A stretch of 64,000 nt of DNA from Sphingomonas sp. (GTDB taxonomy: Bacteria > Pseudomonadota > Alphaproteobacteria > Sphingomonadales > Sphingomonadaceae), in the NCBI RefSeq assembly GCF_004799495.1, contig NZ_SSMY01000004.1, forward strand, positions 1 to 64,000. Direction: 5' to 3'. The notes beneath the pieces are model-generated. The model was not told where the DNA came from. It searched no databases and saw only the letters and a list, made by a program, of their open reading frames with translations. Every line of letters starts with the position of its first letter. The stretch's first letter is position 1. This document shows, in pieces, positions 18,112 through 27,325 of the stretch. Both the position numbers and the translations under genes were made by a program.

Positions 18112-18249
18112 CCGAAATCGGCCACGATCGACCGGTCATTGCCGCGTCACGGTTAAATTATGGTGACACCGATCGACCGGCCAATCCGCAAGCCAAGCGC
18201 AGCGACAAAGCCCTTGTCTGTCGTCGCCCAATCCCGGAAAGGGCCAGTC

Positions 18250-19383
18250 ATGTCGTCGCCCGCTCGTCCGCGCATCCTGGTGGTTTTCGGCACGCGGCCG
18301 GAGGCGATCAAGCTGTTCCCGCTGGTCCATGCGCTTCGCCGCACCGCCGCCGACGTGCGCGTCTGCGTGACCGCGCAGCACCGCGAAATGCTCGATCAAG
18401 TCCTTGAGATCGCGAAAATTACGCCTGATTACGATCTCGACCTGATGTTGCCCAACCAGTCGCTCGACGCGCTCACCGCGCGGCTGCTGACCGAGCTCGG
18501 GCGCGTGCTCGACACCGACAAGCCCGACCGCGTGATCGTCCAGGGCGACACGGCGACCGCAATGGCCGGCGCCCTCACCGCCTATTACCGCAAGATCCCG
18601 GTCAGCCATGTCGAGGCAGGGCTGCGCAGCGGCAACATCTATCACCCTTGGCCCGAAGAGGTGAACCGCAAGGTCGTCGGCAGCATCGCCGACCAGCACT
18701 TCGCGCCGACCGAGACTTCGCGCGACGCCTTGCTCGCCGAAAATGTGCCCGCCGACCGTATCCACGTCACCGGCAACACGGTGATCGATGCTTTGATCGA
18801 GACGCGAGCACGGGTCGATTCGGACGCGTCGCTGGCTGCGGCGATCGCACCCATCGCTGCCAAATACGCCGGCAAACGGATTGTGGCCGTAACGACACAC
18901 CGCCGCGAAAATTTCGGTGGCGGGCTCAAATCGGTCGCCCAGGCCGTCCGCCGAATTGCCCGGCGGCCCGACGTCGCGGTGATTTTTCCGGTGCACCCCA
19001 ATCCCAATGTGCGCGGGCCGATGGCCGAGGTGCTGGCGGGGCTCGACAATGTCGCGATGATCGATCCGCTCGATTACCCCAGTTTCGTTCGGCTGCTGTC
19101 GCTGTGCGATTTCGTGATGACCGACAGCGGCGGCGTGCAGGAGGAAGCCCCTGCCCTCGCCAAGCCGGTGCTCGTGATGCGCGAGACGACCGAGCGGCCC
19201 GAGGGTGTGACCGCCGGCACCGCCAAGCTGGTCGGCAGCGACGAGGAGCTCATCGTTACCGAAGCTTCACGACTTCTGGACGATAGCGCCGCCTATGAAG
19301 CCATGGCCCGCGCCCACAACCCATTCGGAGACGGCAAGAGCAGCGAGCGAATCGCGCGCATTGTCGTCGAATCGTTCGCCTGA
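18250..19383 (+). CDS. wecB: UDP-N-acetylglucosamine 2-epimerase (non-hydrolysing)
   Basis: A 377-residue cytoplasmic enzyme converting UDP-GlcNAc to UDP-ManNAc. Diagnostic stretches are VVFGTRPEAIKLFPLV at the N-terminus, VQGDTATAMAGALTAYY, SHVEAGLRSGN, VTTHRRENFGGGL, FPVHPNPNVR and MTDSGGVQEEA. Length is normal. ATG at 18250 is chosen because the family motif starts ten residues later and GGAAAGGG precedes it; the open frame extends 30 codons upstream. It is followed by the WecC homologue, giving UDP-ManNAcA. Confidence 0.93.
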   Translation: MSSPARPRILVVFGTRPEAIKLFPLVHALRRTAADVRVCVTAQHREMLDQVLEIAKITPDYDLDLMLPNQSLDALTARLLTELGRVLDTDKPDRVIVQGDTATAMAGALTAYYRKIPVSHVEAGLRSGNIYHPWPEEVNRKVVGSIADQHFAPTETSRDALLAENVPADRIHVTGNTVIDALIETRARVDSDASLAAAIAPIAAKYAGKRIVAVTTHRRENFGGGLKSVAQAVRRIARRPDVAVIFPVHPNPNVRGPMAEVLAGLDNVAMIDPLDYPSFVRLLSLCDFVMTDSGGVQEEAPALAKPVLVMRETTERPEGVTAGTAKLVGSDEELIVTEASRLLDDSAAYEAMARAHNPFGDGKSSERIARIVVESFA

Positions 19384-19384
19384 C

Positions 19385-20626
19385 ATGACGCAGAGCGTCT
19401 GCATCGTCGGGCTCGGCTATATCGGCCTGCCCACCGCCGCGGTGATCGCGCGCAGCGGCGCGAGCGTGCTCGGCGTCGATATCCGCCCCGCGGTGGTCGA
19501 CACGATCAACGCCGGCAACATCCATATCGAGGAGGCCAATCTCGATTCGCTGGTGCGCGAGATGGTCCAAGCGGGCGCGTTGCGCGCCGCGACGGCACCC
19601 GAGCCGAGCGATGTGTTCATCCTCGCGGTGCCCACACCGTTTACCGACGGCCACGCGCCCGACATCACGTATGTGTTGGAGGCAACGCGCTCGATCGCCC
19701 CGGCGCTGCGCCGCGGCAGCCTGGTGATCGTCGAATCGACCTGCCCGGTCGGCACGACGGAGGCGGTTCGCGACGTATTGCGCGACGCGCGGCCCGACCT
19801 GGTATTTCCGGACGGAAGCGGCAACGCCGCCGATGTCTGCGTTGCCTATTGCCCAGAGCGCGTGCTGCCCGGGAAGATCCTTGACGAACTCGTCAGCAAC
19901 GACCGATCGATCGGCGGGCTGAGCCCGGCCTGCGCAGCACGCGCGGTGGCTTTCTATCGCGGCTTCGTGGCGGGCGAGTGCATCGCCACTACTGCACGCG
20001 CCGCCGAGATGTGCAAGCTGGTCGAGAACTCGTTCCGCGACGTCAATATCGCGTTTGCCAACGAGTTGTCGGTGGTGTGCGACACGCTCGACCTCGACGT
20101 GTGGGAGGTGATTCGCCTCGCCAACCGCCACCCGCGCGTCAACATCCTCCAGCCCGGCCCCGGCGTCGGCGGGCATTGCATCGCGGTCGATCCGTGGTTC
20201 ATCGTCCACAGCGATCCCGCCAACGCGCGGCTGATCAAGACCGCGCGCGAGGTCAACGACGGCAAAGCGCATTATTCGTTCGCGCGTGCCGCGGCGCTGG
20301 CCGACGCCAACCCGGACGCGGCAATCGCGTGCCTCGGCCTCGCGTTCAAGGCGAACATCGACGATCTGCGCGAAAGCCCCGCGCTGGAAATCGCGGTCGA
20401 ACTGGCCAGGAAATACGGCTCACGCGTCCGCGTCGTCGAACCGCACGTCGCCGCGCTCCCCAAGGATTTCGACGGTACCGGCGCAATGCTCGCAACGCTC
20501 GACCAGGCGCTTGCCGACTGCGGCATGCTGGTCGTGCTGGTCGATCATAACGAGTTCAAGACGGTCCCGGCGGAAGCCCGCGCGGGCAAGGCGATCTACG
20601 ACACGCGCGGCATCTGGCGCGGCTGA
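19385..20626 (+). CDS. wecC: UDP-N-acetyl-D-mannosaminuronate dehydrogenase
   Basis: A 413-residue NAD-dependent UDP-sugar 6-dehydrogenase. The N-terminal Rossmann motif is VCIVGLGYIGLPTAAV. VPTPFTDGHAPDITYV, VESTCPVGTTE and PGPGVGGHCIAVDPWF (with the catalytic cysteine) follow, and CLGLAFKANIDDLRESPA is at the C-terminus. Adjacency to wecB and the WecC-like spacing point to UDP-ManNAc oxidation to UDP-ManNAcA. Its ATG follows the wecB stop by one base. It ends against the convergent sugar-phosphate transferase gene. Confidence 0.9.
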   Translation: MTQSVCIVGLGYIGLPTAAVIARSGASVLGVDIRPAVVDTINAGNIHIEEANLDSLVREMVQAGALRAATAPEPSDVFILAVPTPFTDGHAPDITYVLEATRSIAPALRRGSLVIVESTCPVGTTEAVRDVLRDARPDLVFPDGSGNAADVCVAYCPERVLPGKILDELVSNDRSIGGLSPACAARAVAFYRGFVAGECIATTARAAEMCKLVENSFRDVNIAFANELSVVCDTLDLDVWEVIRLANRHPRVNILQPGPGVGGHCIAVDPWFIVHSDPANARLIKTAREVNDGKAHYSFARAAALADANPDAAIACLGLAFKANIDDLRESPALEIAVELARKYGSRVRVVEPHVAALPKDFDGTGAMLATLDQALADCGMLVVLVDHNEFKTVPAEARAGKAIYDTRGIWRG

Positions 20627-21925
20627 TTATTTCGCGCCGAACCCGCTGACGACGGTCCCGACCGTCTTGAGCAGGATCAGCAGGTCGAGCCAGCCCGAGA
20701 AGTTCTTGATGTAATAGAAATCGTAATTGAGCTTCGAATGGACCGAGGCGAGGTCCGCGACGTGCCCCTGATTGACCTGCGCCCAGCCGCTGATCCCCGG
20801 GCGCACGATATGGCGGTACGAATAGAATGGGATTTCCTGCTCGTACCAGCTCGACAGCGCGACCGCCTCCGGCCGCGGGCCGATCCAGCTCATTTCGCCC
20901 ATCACGATGTTGATCATCTGCGGCAGTTCGTCGAACCGCGTGCGCCGCAGCAAGCGGCCGAGCCGCGTGATCCGCTGATCCTGCTCGATCGTGATATAAT
21001 CGTCACGACCGTCGCCAGTCGACGGATCGACCGTCATCGTACGGAATTTCCAGACGTGGAACGGTTTGCCGCGATAGCCCATCCGCTCCTGCCGGAAGAA
21101 AGCGGGACCGGGCGAATCGAGCCGAATCGCGATCGCGGTCACGATCAGCGGCACGATCAGGATCGGCAGCACCGCGAGCGTGAAGAGGAGGTCGAGCCCG
21201 CGCTTCATCTTGCGATAGGCGAGATTGGGTAGCAGCGACCCGAAGCTGTTTTCCGACAGATGCTCGATCGACACGCGCCCGGTCAGCGATTCGCGGATCT
21301 GCTTGGTGTGATAGATCGGGTGACCCTTGATCGCGGCCTCCGCGAGCATGCGCTCCCACGCGTCGTCATGGTCGAAACGCAGATCGGCGACGATCACCGC
21401 GTCACGCCCCGGCGGAATGCGCGGCTCGGTCAGCGGAATCCAGTCGACATTGGGAATCTCGGTCAGCGCCGCGGTCTTGCCGAACGGCACGATGTAGAAC
21501 GGCTTGGTCGTGGTCCGCGCGAGGTAGAAGTGGATGGCGTAGGACGTAGCAGATGCCAGCACGAACGACGACACCAGATAAGCGCGGCTATAATCGAGCC
21601 GCAGCAGCAGGAGCGCGACGAGCACCAATCCATACGATGTCGCGTAGGTCGGGATGATATAGCTGAACACGCGCGAGCCCGGAAAAGCGGTCACGCGGCG
21701 CAACAGGAACAACCCCACGATGGCACCGAAGATCGCGCCGACGAAAACGTTGTCGATCTGCCCGATCAAGGTTGCCCCGTTCGGGTTTTCGAGGATCACG
21801 GGACGCGCGAACAAGGCCCGCGGCACCAGCACGGCGAATACCAGCACGGCGAATGCCTCGACCCGAAACGATTCGAAAATGCTCGATCGCGGCCGCGTCG
21901 CTGCCATGGCCCGACTCATCAACAT
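20627..21925 (-). CDS. Undecaprenyl-phosphate sugar-phosphate transferase (initiating enzyme)
   Basis: A 432-residue polyprenol-phosphate sugar phosphotransferase of the WbaP/PssY type, which starts repeat-unit assembly by moving a hexose-1-phosphate onto undecaprenyl phosphate. Four N-terminal hydrophobic segments and a CoA-binding-like soluble region (residues 130-240) precede the catalytic domain from about residue 245 (MKRGLDLLFTLAVLP, DSPGPAFFRQERMGYRGK, WKFRTM, RRTRFDELPQMINI, RPGISGWAQVNQG). ATG 21925 is a compromise; 21919 and 21961 are possible. It is transcribed against wecC. Confidence 0.88.
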   Translation of the reverse strand: MLMSRAMAATRPRSSIFESFRVEAFAVLVFAVLVPRALFARPVILENPNGATLIGQIDNVFVGAIFGAIVGLFLLRRVTAFPGSRVFSYIIPTYATSYGLVLVALLLLRLDYSRAYLVSSFVLASATSYAIHFYLARTTTKPFYIVPFGKTAALTEIPNVDWIPLTEPRIPPGRDAVIVADLRFDHDDAWERMLAEAAIKGHPIYHTKQIRESLTGRVSIEHLSENSFGSLLPNLAYRKMKRGLDLLFTLAVLPILIVPLIVTAIAIRLDSPGPAFFRQERMGYRGKPFHVWKFRTMTVDPSTGDGRDDYITIEQDQRITRLGRLLRRTRFDELPQMINIVMGEMSWIGPRPEAVALSSWYEQEIPFYSYRHIVRPGISGWAQVNQGHVADLASVHSKLNYDFYYIKNFSGWLDLLILLKTVGTVVSGFGAK

Positions 21926-22022
21926 GCCGGAGAAATCCCTTTTATACGCTTGTACTCGCACCCTATTCGCAGCGCGGCGTTACACCTTTAGGTCGTCTCA
22001 AGTCCATTGGCCTGGCTTAGGG

Positions 22023-22976
22023 TCATCGCGGGCGCAGGTCGGTTGGCGGCAAGATCGGCTCGCCGCGCGCCCGAAGGTCGGCGATTCGCGCGACTTCGGC
22101 CTCGATCGCCTTCACGCGCTGGCCCCAGCCCGGATAGGTCGGGCTGGTGAACAGCCCGCCCAGATGCTTCGCCTTGAACCGGCGATACAGCACTACCGCC
22201 GCGGCCGGATCGTACCCCGCACCGGCCATCAGGTAAGGCGCCAGCCGGTCCGCCGCCAATTCCTGCGCGCGACGGGCTTCGGGACCGATCCCCGTCTTGT
22301 GATGCCCAAGCACGTTGTGCGCGAGCTCGTGCGCCATGACCGCCGCCAGCGCATCGGGCGTCCGCGCGAAATCGACCATCGCAGAGGACAGTTTGATCCA
22401 GATCGTGTCGGTGCCGAACGCATCAAGCTCGTCGATCGAAATCTGGAAGCGCGACTGGCAGGCGGGGGCGCCGACCAGTTCGATTGCGATCAGCTGGCCG
22501 GCGCGATCGACCGTCACCGTCGCGCGGCCATCGGCGAGCGCCTTGTCGAGCGTGTCCATCGCGGCCTCGACCGGGGTGAAGCTGGCGCCGGCAGACGGCG
22601 GCGACGCCGCGAACGGGAGGCCATCGGCCGCGATCAACACGTCGCCGGGCTTGATCCCCGCTTGCTCGGCGGCCGATTGCGGCACGACCAGCTCGACCGT
22701 CGGCCGGTTGGTCATCCCAAGCACGCGCGCCGCCGCCGCGCGGTACGGCGCATCATATTGTGCCAGCGTGCCAAGCGTCGCGCCGGTTTCGACGAACCCT
22801 TTCGCGCATTGCGCCGCATTGCCGGTGACGAGCCGGTACCCGACTGTCGCGACCTCGACGTCCTGGCCCAGCAACGCACGGACGACGGCATCCGCCTGAT
22901 CCTGCTTCGAATCCGCACGCGCGGCCGGTACCAGCAACGGCAGAGCAGCCAGCAGGATGATTCGGCGCCATGACAT
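22023..22976 (-). CDS. Secreted M48-type metallopeptidase with PDZ-like segment
   Basis: A 317-residue protein with a clear signal peptide (RRIILLAALPLLVPAARA). Residues about 95-150 resemble a PDZ domain (PQSAAEQAGIKPGDVLIAADG). The zinc motif MAHELAHNVLGHH (HExxH) and QELAADRLAPYLMAGAGYD (third ligand glutamate) identify an M48 peptidase acting in the periplasm. It is upstream of and co-directional with the initiating transferase but separated by about 100 bases; a role in quality control of the export machinery is possible but not shown. Confidence 0.82.
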   Translation of the reverse strand: MSWRRIILLAALPLLVPAARADSKQDQADAVVRALLGQDVEVATVGYRLVTGNAAQCAKGFVETGATLGTLAQYDAPYRAAAARVLGMTNRPTVELVVPQSAAEQAGIKPGDVLIAADGLPFAASPPSAGASFTPVEAAMDTLDKALADGRATVTVDRAGQLIAIELVGAPACQSRFQISIDELDAFGTDTIWIKLSSAMVDFARTPDALAAVMAHELAHNVLGHHKTGIGPEARRAQELAADRLAPYLMAGAGYDPAAAVVLYRRFKAKHLGGLFTSPTYPGWGQRVKAIEAEVARIADLRARGEPILPPTDLRPR

Positions 22977-23087
22977 GCCTTTGCGCTAGACGGTGCAGTC
23001 CGGCTTGGCGAGATCGCTCGACGCATCGGCATGCGCACCGTAAGGGAGCGGCCATGACGAACGATCGGCACGGCAGGGACTGACGCG

Positions 23088-24992
23088 GTGTGCGGCATCG
23101 CTGGCCTTGTCGGCCGCTTTCCCCCCGGCACGATCGGCGCGATGGGCGCATTGCTCGCGCGGCGCGGGCCCGACGATCACGGCGTGTTCGAGGATCGCGA
23201 GGCAGGGATCGCCTTCGCGCACCGGCGCCTCTCGATCATCGACCTGTCGCCCGCCGGGCACCAGCCGATGGCCGACGGGTCGCGCCGCTACACGATCACG
23301 TACAATGGCGAGATCTACAATTACCGCGAGTTGCGCGCCGAACTGATCGCGCGGGGCCGCCGATTGCGCGGCCATTCGGACACCGAGGTGATTCTCGAAC
23401 TGTTCGCCGACGAGGGCACGGCGATGTTCGCGCGGCTCAACGGCATCTTCGCGCTGGCGATCTGGGATTCGGTCGAGCGGCGGCTGTGGCTGGTTCGGGA
23501 CGGGATGGGGGTGAAGCCGCTCTACCTCGCCGAAACCGCGATCGGCCTTGCCTTCGCGAGCGAATTGAAGGCGTTGCTCGCCGTGCCCGGGCTCGACCGC
23601 AGCATCGACCGCACCGCGGTCGCGGCGTATCTCGGCTATCTCTATTCGCCCGGCGAACGCACCATGTTCGAAGGCGTGCGCAAGCTCACACCGGGAACCT
23701 GGCTGCAGATCGATGCCGATGGCCGCCGCACGACCGAGCAATTCCACACTATTCCCACTTACGCGCCCTCCGCGATGAGCGCGGAACAGGCGATCGCAGG
23801 AACCGAGGCCACACTCCGCACCGCGGTCGAGCGCCAGATGGTCGCCGACGTCCAGGTCGGCGCATTCCTGTCGGGCGGCCTCGATTCGAGCGCGATCGTC
23901 GCGTTTGCGCGCGAACATACGCCCGACAAGCTTGCCTGTTTCACGATCGACTATCGCGGCAGTGACGATGGCGAGATGATCGACGACCTGCCCTATGCGC
24001 GCACAGCCGCGCAGCATCTCGGCGTCGATCTGCACGAGATCGCGGTCGATTCGCGCATGGCGAGCGAATTCGAGGCACTGGTTTACACGCTCGACGAGCC
24101 GCAGGCCGACCCGGCGGCACTCAACAGCCTCAAGATCGCCTCGCTCGCACGCAGCCACGGGATCAAGGTGCTGCTGAGCGGCAGCGGCGGCGATGATGTC
24201 TTCACCGGCTACCGCCGCCACCGCGCCGCCGCGCTCGACGCGCGGATCGATCGCTTGCCCGCCCCGGTCCGCGCGGGGCTCGGGTCGGTCGGCGCGCGTA
24301 TTCCGGGCCAGTCGGCGACCGCGCGGCGCTTGCGCAAATTACTGTCGCCGATGGGCGAGGAGAAGGATTCGCGGCTGCTCAGCTACTTCGAATGGCTGCG
24401 GCTGGAGGATGCCGCCGCGCTGATCGGTGGCGCGTCGCCGGGCCTCGCGGTGGATGCCCGGCGGCCGATGCGCGACACGCTCGCCGCCTATCCCCAAGGC
24501 AACCAGGTCGAGCGCGCACTCCGGCTCGAACAGCATTTTTTCCTGATCGACCATAACCTCAATTACACCGACAAGACCGGGATGGCGGCGGGGGTCGAGG
24601 TGCGCGTGCCGTTCCTCGATCCCGACCTGATGGCGTTCGCCGCGAGCATGCCGACCGAGTTCAAGCTGCGCGGCGGCGAGACCAAATGGGCGCTGCGCAA
24701 GGCGATGGAGCCGTATCTGCCGCGCGACATCATCTATCGGCCCAAGACCGGGTTCGGCGTGCCGCTCCGCGCATGGATGAAGTCGGGGCTGCAACCGATG
24801 ATGGCCGACCTGCTCTCCCCGGCGACGGTCGAGCGGCGCGGGCTGTTCGATCCCGGCGCGGTCGCCGCGTTGCGTGCCGCGACGGAGGCGGGCCGCGTCG
24901 ACGGGCATTATTCGCTGCTTGCGCTGATGGCGATCGAGCTGTGGTGCCGCGCCTTTGCCGATCAAGTCGCGCCGGTCAGCGCCGCCGCCTAG
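23088..24992 (+). CDS. AsnB-like glutamine-dependent amidotransferase (2)
   Basis: A 634-residue two-domain amidotransferase. The GTG start gives MCGIAGLVG with Cys2 as the glutaminase nucleophile. The PP-loop FLSGGLDSSAIV lies near residue 260, with KTGFGVPLRAWM near the end. It resembles the AsnB branch common in exopolysaccharide loci and clearly differs from the first copy at 5593. AGGGA 9 bases before the GTG supports this start. An ATG at 23054 opens only a nine-codon reading frame. The UDP-sugar dehydrogenase 66 bases downstream supports a role in sugar amidation. Confidence 0.83.
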   Translation: MCGIAGLVGRFPPGTIGAMGALLARRGPDDHGVFEDREAGIAFAHRRLSIIDLSPAGHQPMADGSRRYTITYNGEIYNYRELRAELIARGRRLRGHSDTEVILELFADEGTAMFARLNGIFALAIWDSVERRLWLVRDGMGVKPLYLAETAIGLAFASELKALLAVPGLDRSIDRTAVAAYLGYLYSPGERTMFEGVRKLTPGTWLQIDADGRRTTEQFHTIPTYAPSAMSAEQAIAGTEATLRTAVERQMVADVQVGAFLSGGLDSSAIVAFAREHTPDKLACFTIDYRGSDDGEMIDDLPYARTAAQHLGVDLHEIAVDSRMASEFEALVYTLDEPQADPAALNSLKIASLARSHGIKVLLSGSGGDDVFTGYRRHRAAALDARIDRLPAPVRAGLGSVGARIPGQSATARRLRKLLSPMGEEKDSRLLSYFEWLRLEDAAALIGGASPGLAVDARRPMRDTLAAYPQGNQVERALRLEQHFFLIDHNLNYTDKTGMAAGVEVRVPFLDPDLMAFAASMPTEFKLRGGETKWALRKAMEPYLPRDIIYRPKTGFGVPLRAWMKSGLQPMMADLLSPATVERRGLFDPGAVAALRAATEAGRVDGHYSLLALMAIELWCRAFADQVAPVSAAA

Positions 24993-25057
24993 GGTTGCAT
25001 ATTCGCTCTGCTCTCTTAGGGCGGGCAAAGAATTCTCCATATTGGGAAGTTTGAGTT

Positions 25058-26317
25058 TTGAGCGAGCGTCCGACTGTTGTCGTCATCGGCCTTGGCTATG
25101 TCGGGCTGCCGCTCGCGGCGGCGCTGGCGAAATCGACCGAGTGCTGGGGGCTCGACATCGACGCGCGGCGCATCGCCGAACTGCGCGACGGGCATGACCG
25201 GACGGGAGAGCTCGACGGTGCGGCGCTCCAGGCGACGACGCTCAAGCTGACCAGCAATCCCGCCGACTGCCCGCCAGCCGATTTCTACATCGTCACCGTC
25301 CCTACCCCGGTCGACGCCGACAATCGCCCCGACCTGTCGATCGTGATGGCGGCGACGCGGACCGTCGCGGGGATGATCGACGCTGGCCGCACCCCGATCG
25401 TCGTGTACGAGAGCACCGTCTATCCCGGCGTGACCGAGGATTTGTGCGGGCCGGAAATCGCGAAGCTGACGGGGCTGACCTGTGGCAAGGACTTCTTCCT
25501 CGGCTACTCGCCCGAACGCATCAATCCGGGCGACCGCGAGCATACGATCGAGCGCATCACCAAGGTCGTGTCGGGGCAGACGCCCGACGTGCTCGACCGC
25601 GTCGCCGCGCTCTACGACCGCGTGACCAGCGGCGGGGTGTTCCGCGCCGCGTCGATCAAGGCCGCCGAGGCCGCCAAGGTGATCGAGAACGCGCAGCGCG
25701 ACATCAATATCGCCTTCATGAACGAGATCACGCACATCTTCGCCGGGATCGACCTGTCGATCTGGGACGTGCTGGCAGCGGCGCGGACCAAGTGGAATTT
25801 CCTGCCCTTCCAACCCGGACTAGTCGGCGGGCACTGCATCGGGGTCGACCCGTTCTACCTCAGCCATCTGTCGGAGCAGCTCGGCTATCACCCGCAGGTC
25901 ATTCTCGCGGGGCGCGGGACCAACGACGGCATGGCCGACTGGGTCGCCGGGCAGATCCACGCGCGCGCGGGCAAGGCGGGCAAGGCGCTGGTGCTGGGAC
26001 TGACGTTCAAGGAAAACGTCCCCGATTTGCGCAATTCGAAGGTCGCCGATCTCGTGAAGGCGCTGACCGGCCTTGGCCATGACGTGACGGTCCACGATCC
26101 GATGGCCGACGCAGCGGAGGCGGTTCACGAATACGGCATCACACTCGATTCCGGTGCCCTCGACCGCACCTATGACGTCGTGGCCCTCGCGGTGTCGCAC
26201 GCCGCTTATCTCGATATGGGCGACGGGCTGGCGAAACTCGTCGCGCCGGGCGGCCTGTTCGCCGACCTCAAGAACGGCATCCCCGAATTCTCCGGCGCGG
26301 CGCGCTGGACGCTATAG
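25058..26317 (+). CDS. UDP-sugar 6-dehydrogenase, TviB/WbpO type
   Basis: A 419-residue NAD-dependent nucleotide-sugar dehydrogenase. VVVIGLGYVGLPLAAAL is the dinucleotide-binding motif. VTVPTPVDADNRPDL, YESTVYPGVTEDLC, GYSPERINPGDREH and the cysteine motif PGLVGGHCIGVDPFYL are most like Vi-antigen TviB and WbpO, which oxidise UDP-GlcNAc or UDP-GalNAc to uronic acids. It starts at TTG with GGGAAG upstream. It is followed 9 bases later by the epimerase, reproducing the TviB-TviC type of gene pair. Confidence 0.85.
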   Translation: MSERPTVVVIGLGYVGLPLAAALAKSTECWGLDIDARRIAELRDGHDRTGELDGAALQATTLKLTSNPADCPPADFYIVTVPTPVDADNRPDLSIVMAATRTVAGMIDAGRTPIVVYESTVYPGVTEDLCGPEIAKLTGLTCGKDFFLGYSPERINPGDREHTIERITKVVSGQTPDVLDRVAALYDRVTSGGVFRAASIKAAEAAKVIENAQRDINIAFMNEITHIFAGIDLSIWDVLAAARTKWNFLPFQPGLVGGHCIGVDPFYLSHLSEQLGYHPQVILAGRGTNDGMADWVAGQIHARAGKAGKALVLGLTFKENVPDLRNSKVADLVKALTGLGHDVTVHDPMADAAEAVHEYGITLDSGALDRTYDVVALAVSHAAYLDMGDGLAKLVAPGGLFADLKNGIPEFSGAARWTL

Positions 26318-26326
26318 GAAACGACG

Positions 26327-27325
26327 ATGCGGGTATTGGTAACGGGCGCGGCGGGGTTCATCGGCTCCTGGGTGATCCGGCGCTTGCTCGAGCGCGGCGA
26401 CCTGGTCGTCGGGATCGATAACCTCAACGACTATTATTCAGTCGAGCTGAAGCGCGACCGGATCGCCGCGATCAATGCGCTCAACACCAATCGCTTCGAG
26501 TTCATCCAGGTCGATTTCGCCGACGACAAGGCGCTGGAGGCGGCGCTGGCGGGCAAGGAGTTCGACCGCATCGTCCATCTCGGCGCGCAGGCGGGGGTGC
26601 GCTATTCGATCGACAATCCGCGCGCCTACATCCACTCGAACCTGGTCGGGCATCTCAACATCATGGAAGTGGCGCGCCACCGCCAGCTCGAGCACCTCGT
26701 CTACGCGTCATCGTCCTCGGTCTATGGCGGCAACGAGACCTTGCCATTCCGGGTCGAGGACCGCGTCGACCACCCGCTCTCGCTCTATGCCGCGACCAAG
26801 AAGGCCGACGAATTGATGAGCGAGACCTATTCGCACCTCTATCGGCTGCCGCAGACGGGCCTCAGGTTCTTCACCGTCTACGGCCCGTGGGGCCGCCCCG
26901 ACATGGCGATGTGGATCTTCACCAAGGCTATTTTGGAAGGCCGCCCGATCCCGGTGTTCAACAATGGCGATATGCAGCGCGACTTCACGTACATCGACGA
27001 CATCGTGACCGGCGTCGTCGCGTGCCTCGACAATCCGCCGCCCGACGATGGCCGGGTCAAGGCGGGGGGCAGCGTGTCGCCGCACCGCGTCTACAATATC
27101 GGCAACCACCGCAGTGAGCAGCTCGGCCACATGATCGGCCTGATCGAACAGGCGTGCGGGAAGAAAGCGGTGCGCGATTACCAGCCGATGCAGCCCGGCG
27201 ATGTGCAGGCGACTTACGCCGACATCTCCGCCATCCAGCGCGATCTCGGGTTCGAGCCCACCACGACGATCGATGTCGGGGTGCCCGCGTTCGTCACCTG
27301 GTACCGCGAGTATCACCACGTCTGA
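26327..27325 (+). CDS. NAD-dependent UDP-uronate 4-epimerase-like protein
   Basis: A 332-residue extended short-chain dehydrogenase. VLVTGAAGFIGSWV is the cofactor motif and YAATKKADELM contains the catalytic YxxxK. The NLNDYYSVELKRDR stretch and FTVYGPWGRPDMAMW are typical of UDP-glucuronate 4-epimerases (CapI/LspL group). With the preceding dehydrogenase it may act on an N-acetylated uronic acid instead, as TviC does; sequence does not decide. The last 32 bases overlap the convergent FkbM gene. Confidence 0.83.
   Translation: MRVLVTGAAGFIGSWVIRRLLERGDLVVGIDNLNDYYSVELKRDRIAAINALNTNRFEFIQVDFADDKALEAALAGKEFDRIVHLGAQAGVRYSIDNPRAYIHSNLVGHLNIMEVARHRQLEHLVYASSSSVYGGNETLPFRVEDRVDHPLSLYAATKKADELMSETYSHLYRLPQTGLRFFTVYGPWGRPDMAMWIFTKAILEGRPIPVFNNGDMQRDFTYIDDIVTGVVACLDNPPPDDGRVKAGGSVSPHRVYNIGNHRSEQLGHMIGLIEQACGKKAVRDYQPMQPGDVQATYADISAIQRDLGFEPTTTIDVGVPAFVTWYREYHHV

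Larger units (their letters stand above)
17930..18249. other. 320-base intergenic region before wecB
   Basis: No gene is recognised here. It contains two terminator-like hairpins on the plus strand (18008-18039 and 18086-18111), a 10-base direct repeat GATCGACCGG at 18126-18135 and 18171-18180, and between the copies an interrupted palindrome GTCAC-N12-GTGAC (18146-18167) around an A+T-rich GGTTAAATTATG. It must include the promoters of the small reverse gene and probably of wecB. Confidence 0.6.

Noticed and set aside
23054..23083. Nine-codon reading frame as a leader peptide before the second AsnB-like gene
   Set aside because: It has a ribosome site but no run of regulatory codons and no attenuator hairpin could be identified.
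23088..24992. Exosortase/PEP-CTERM system (its loci carry a similar AsnB)
   Set aside because: No exosortase or PEP-CTERM protein was found in 64 kb.
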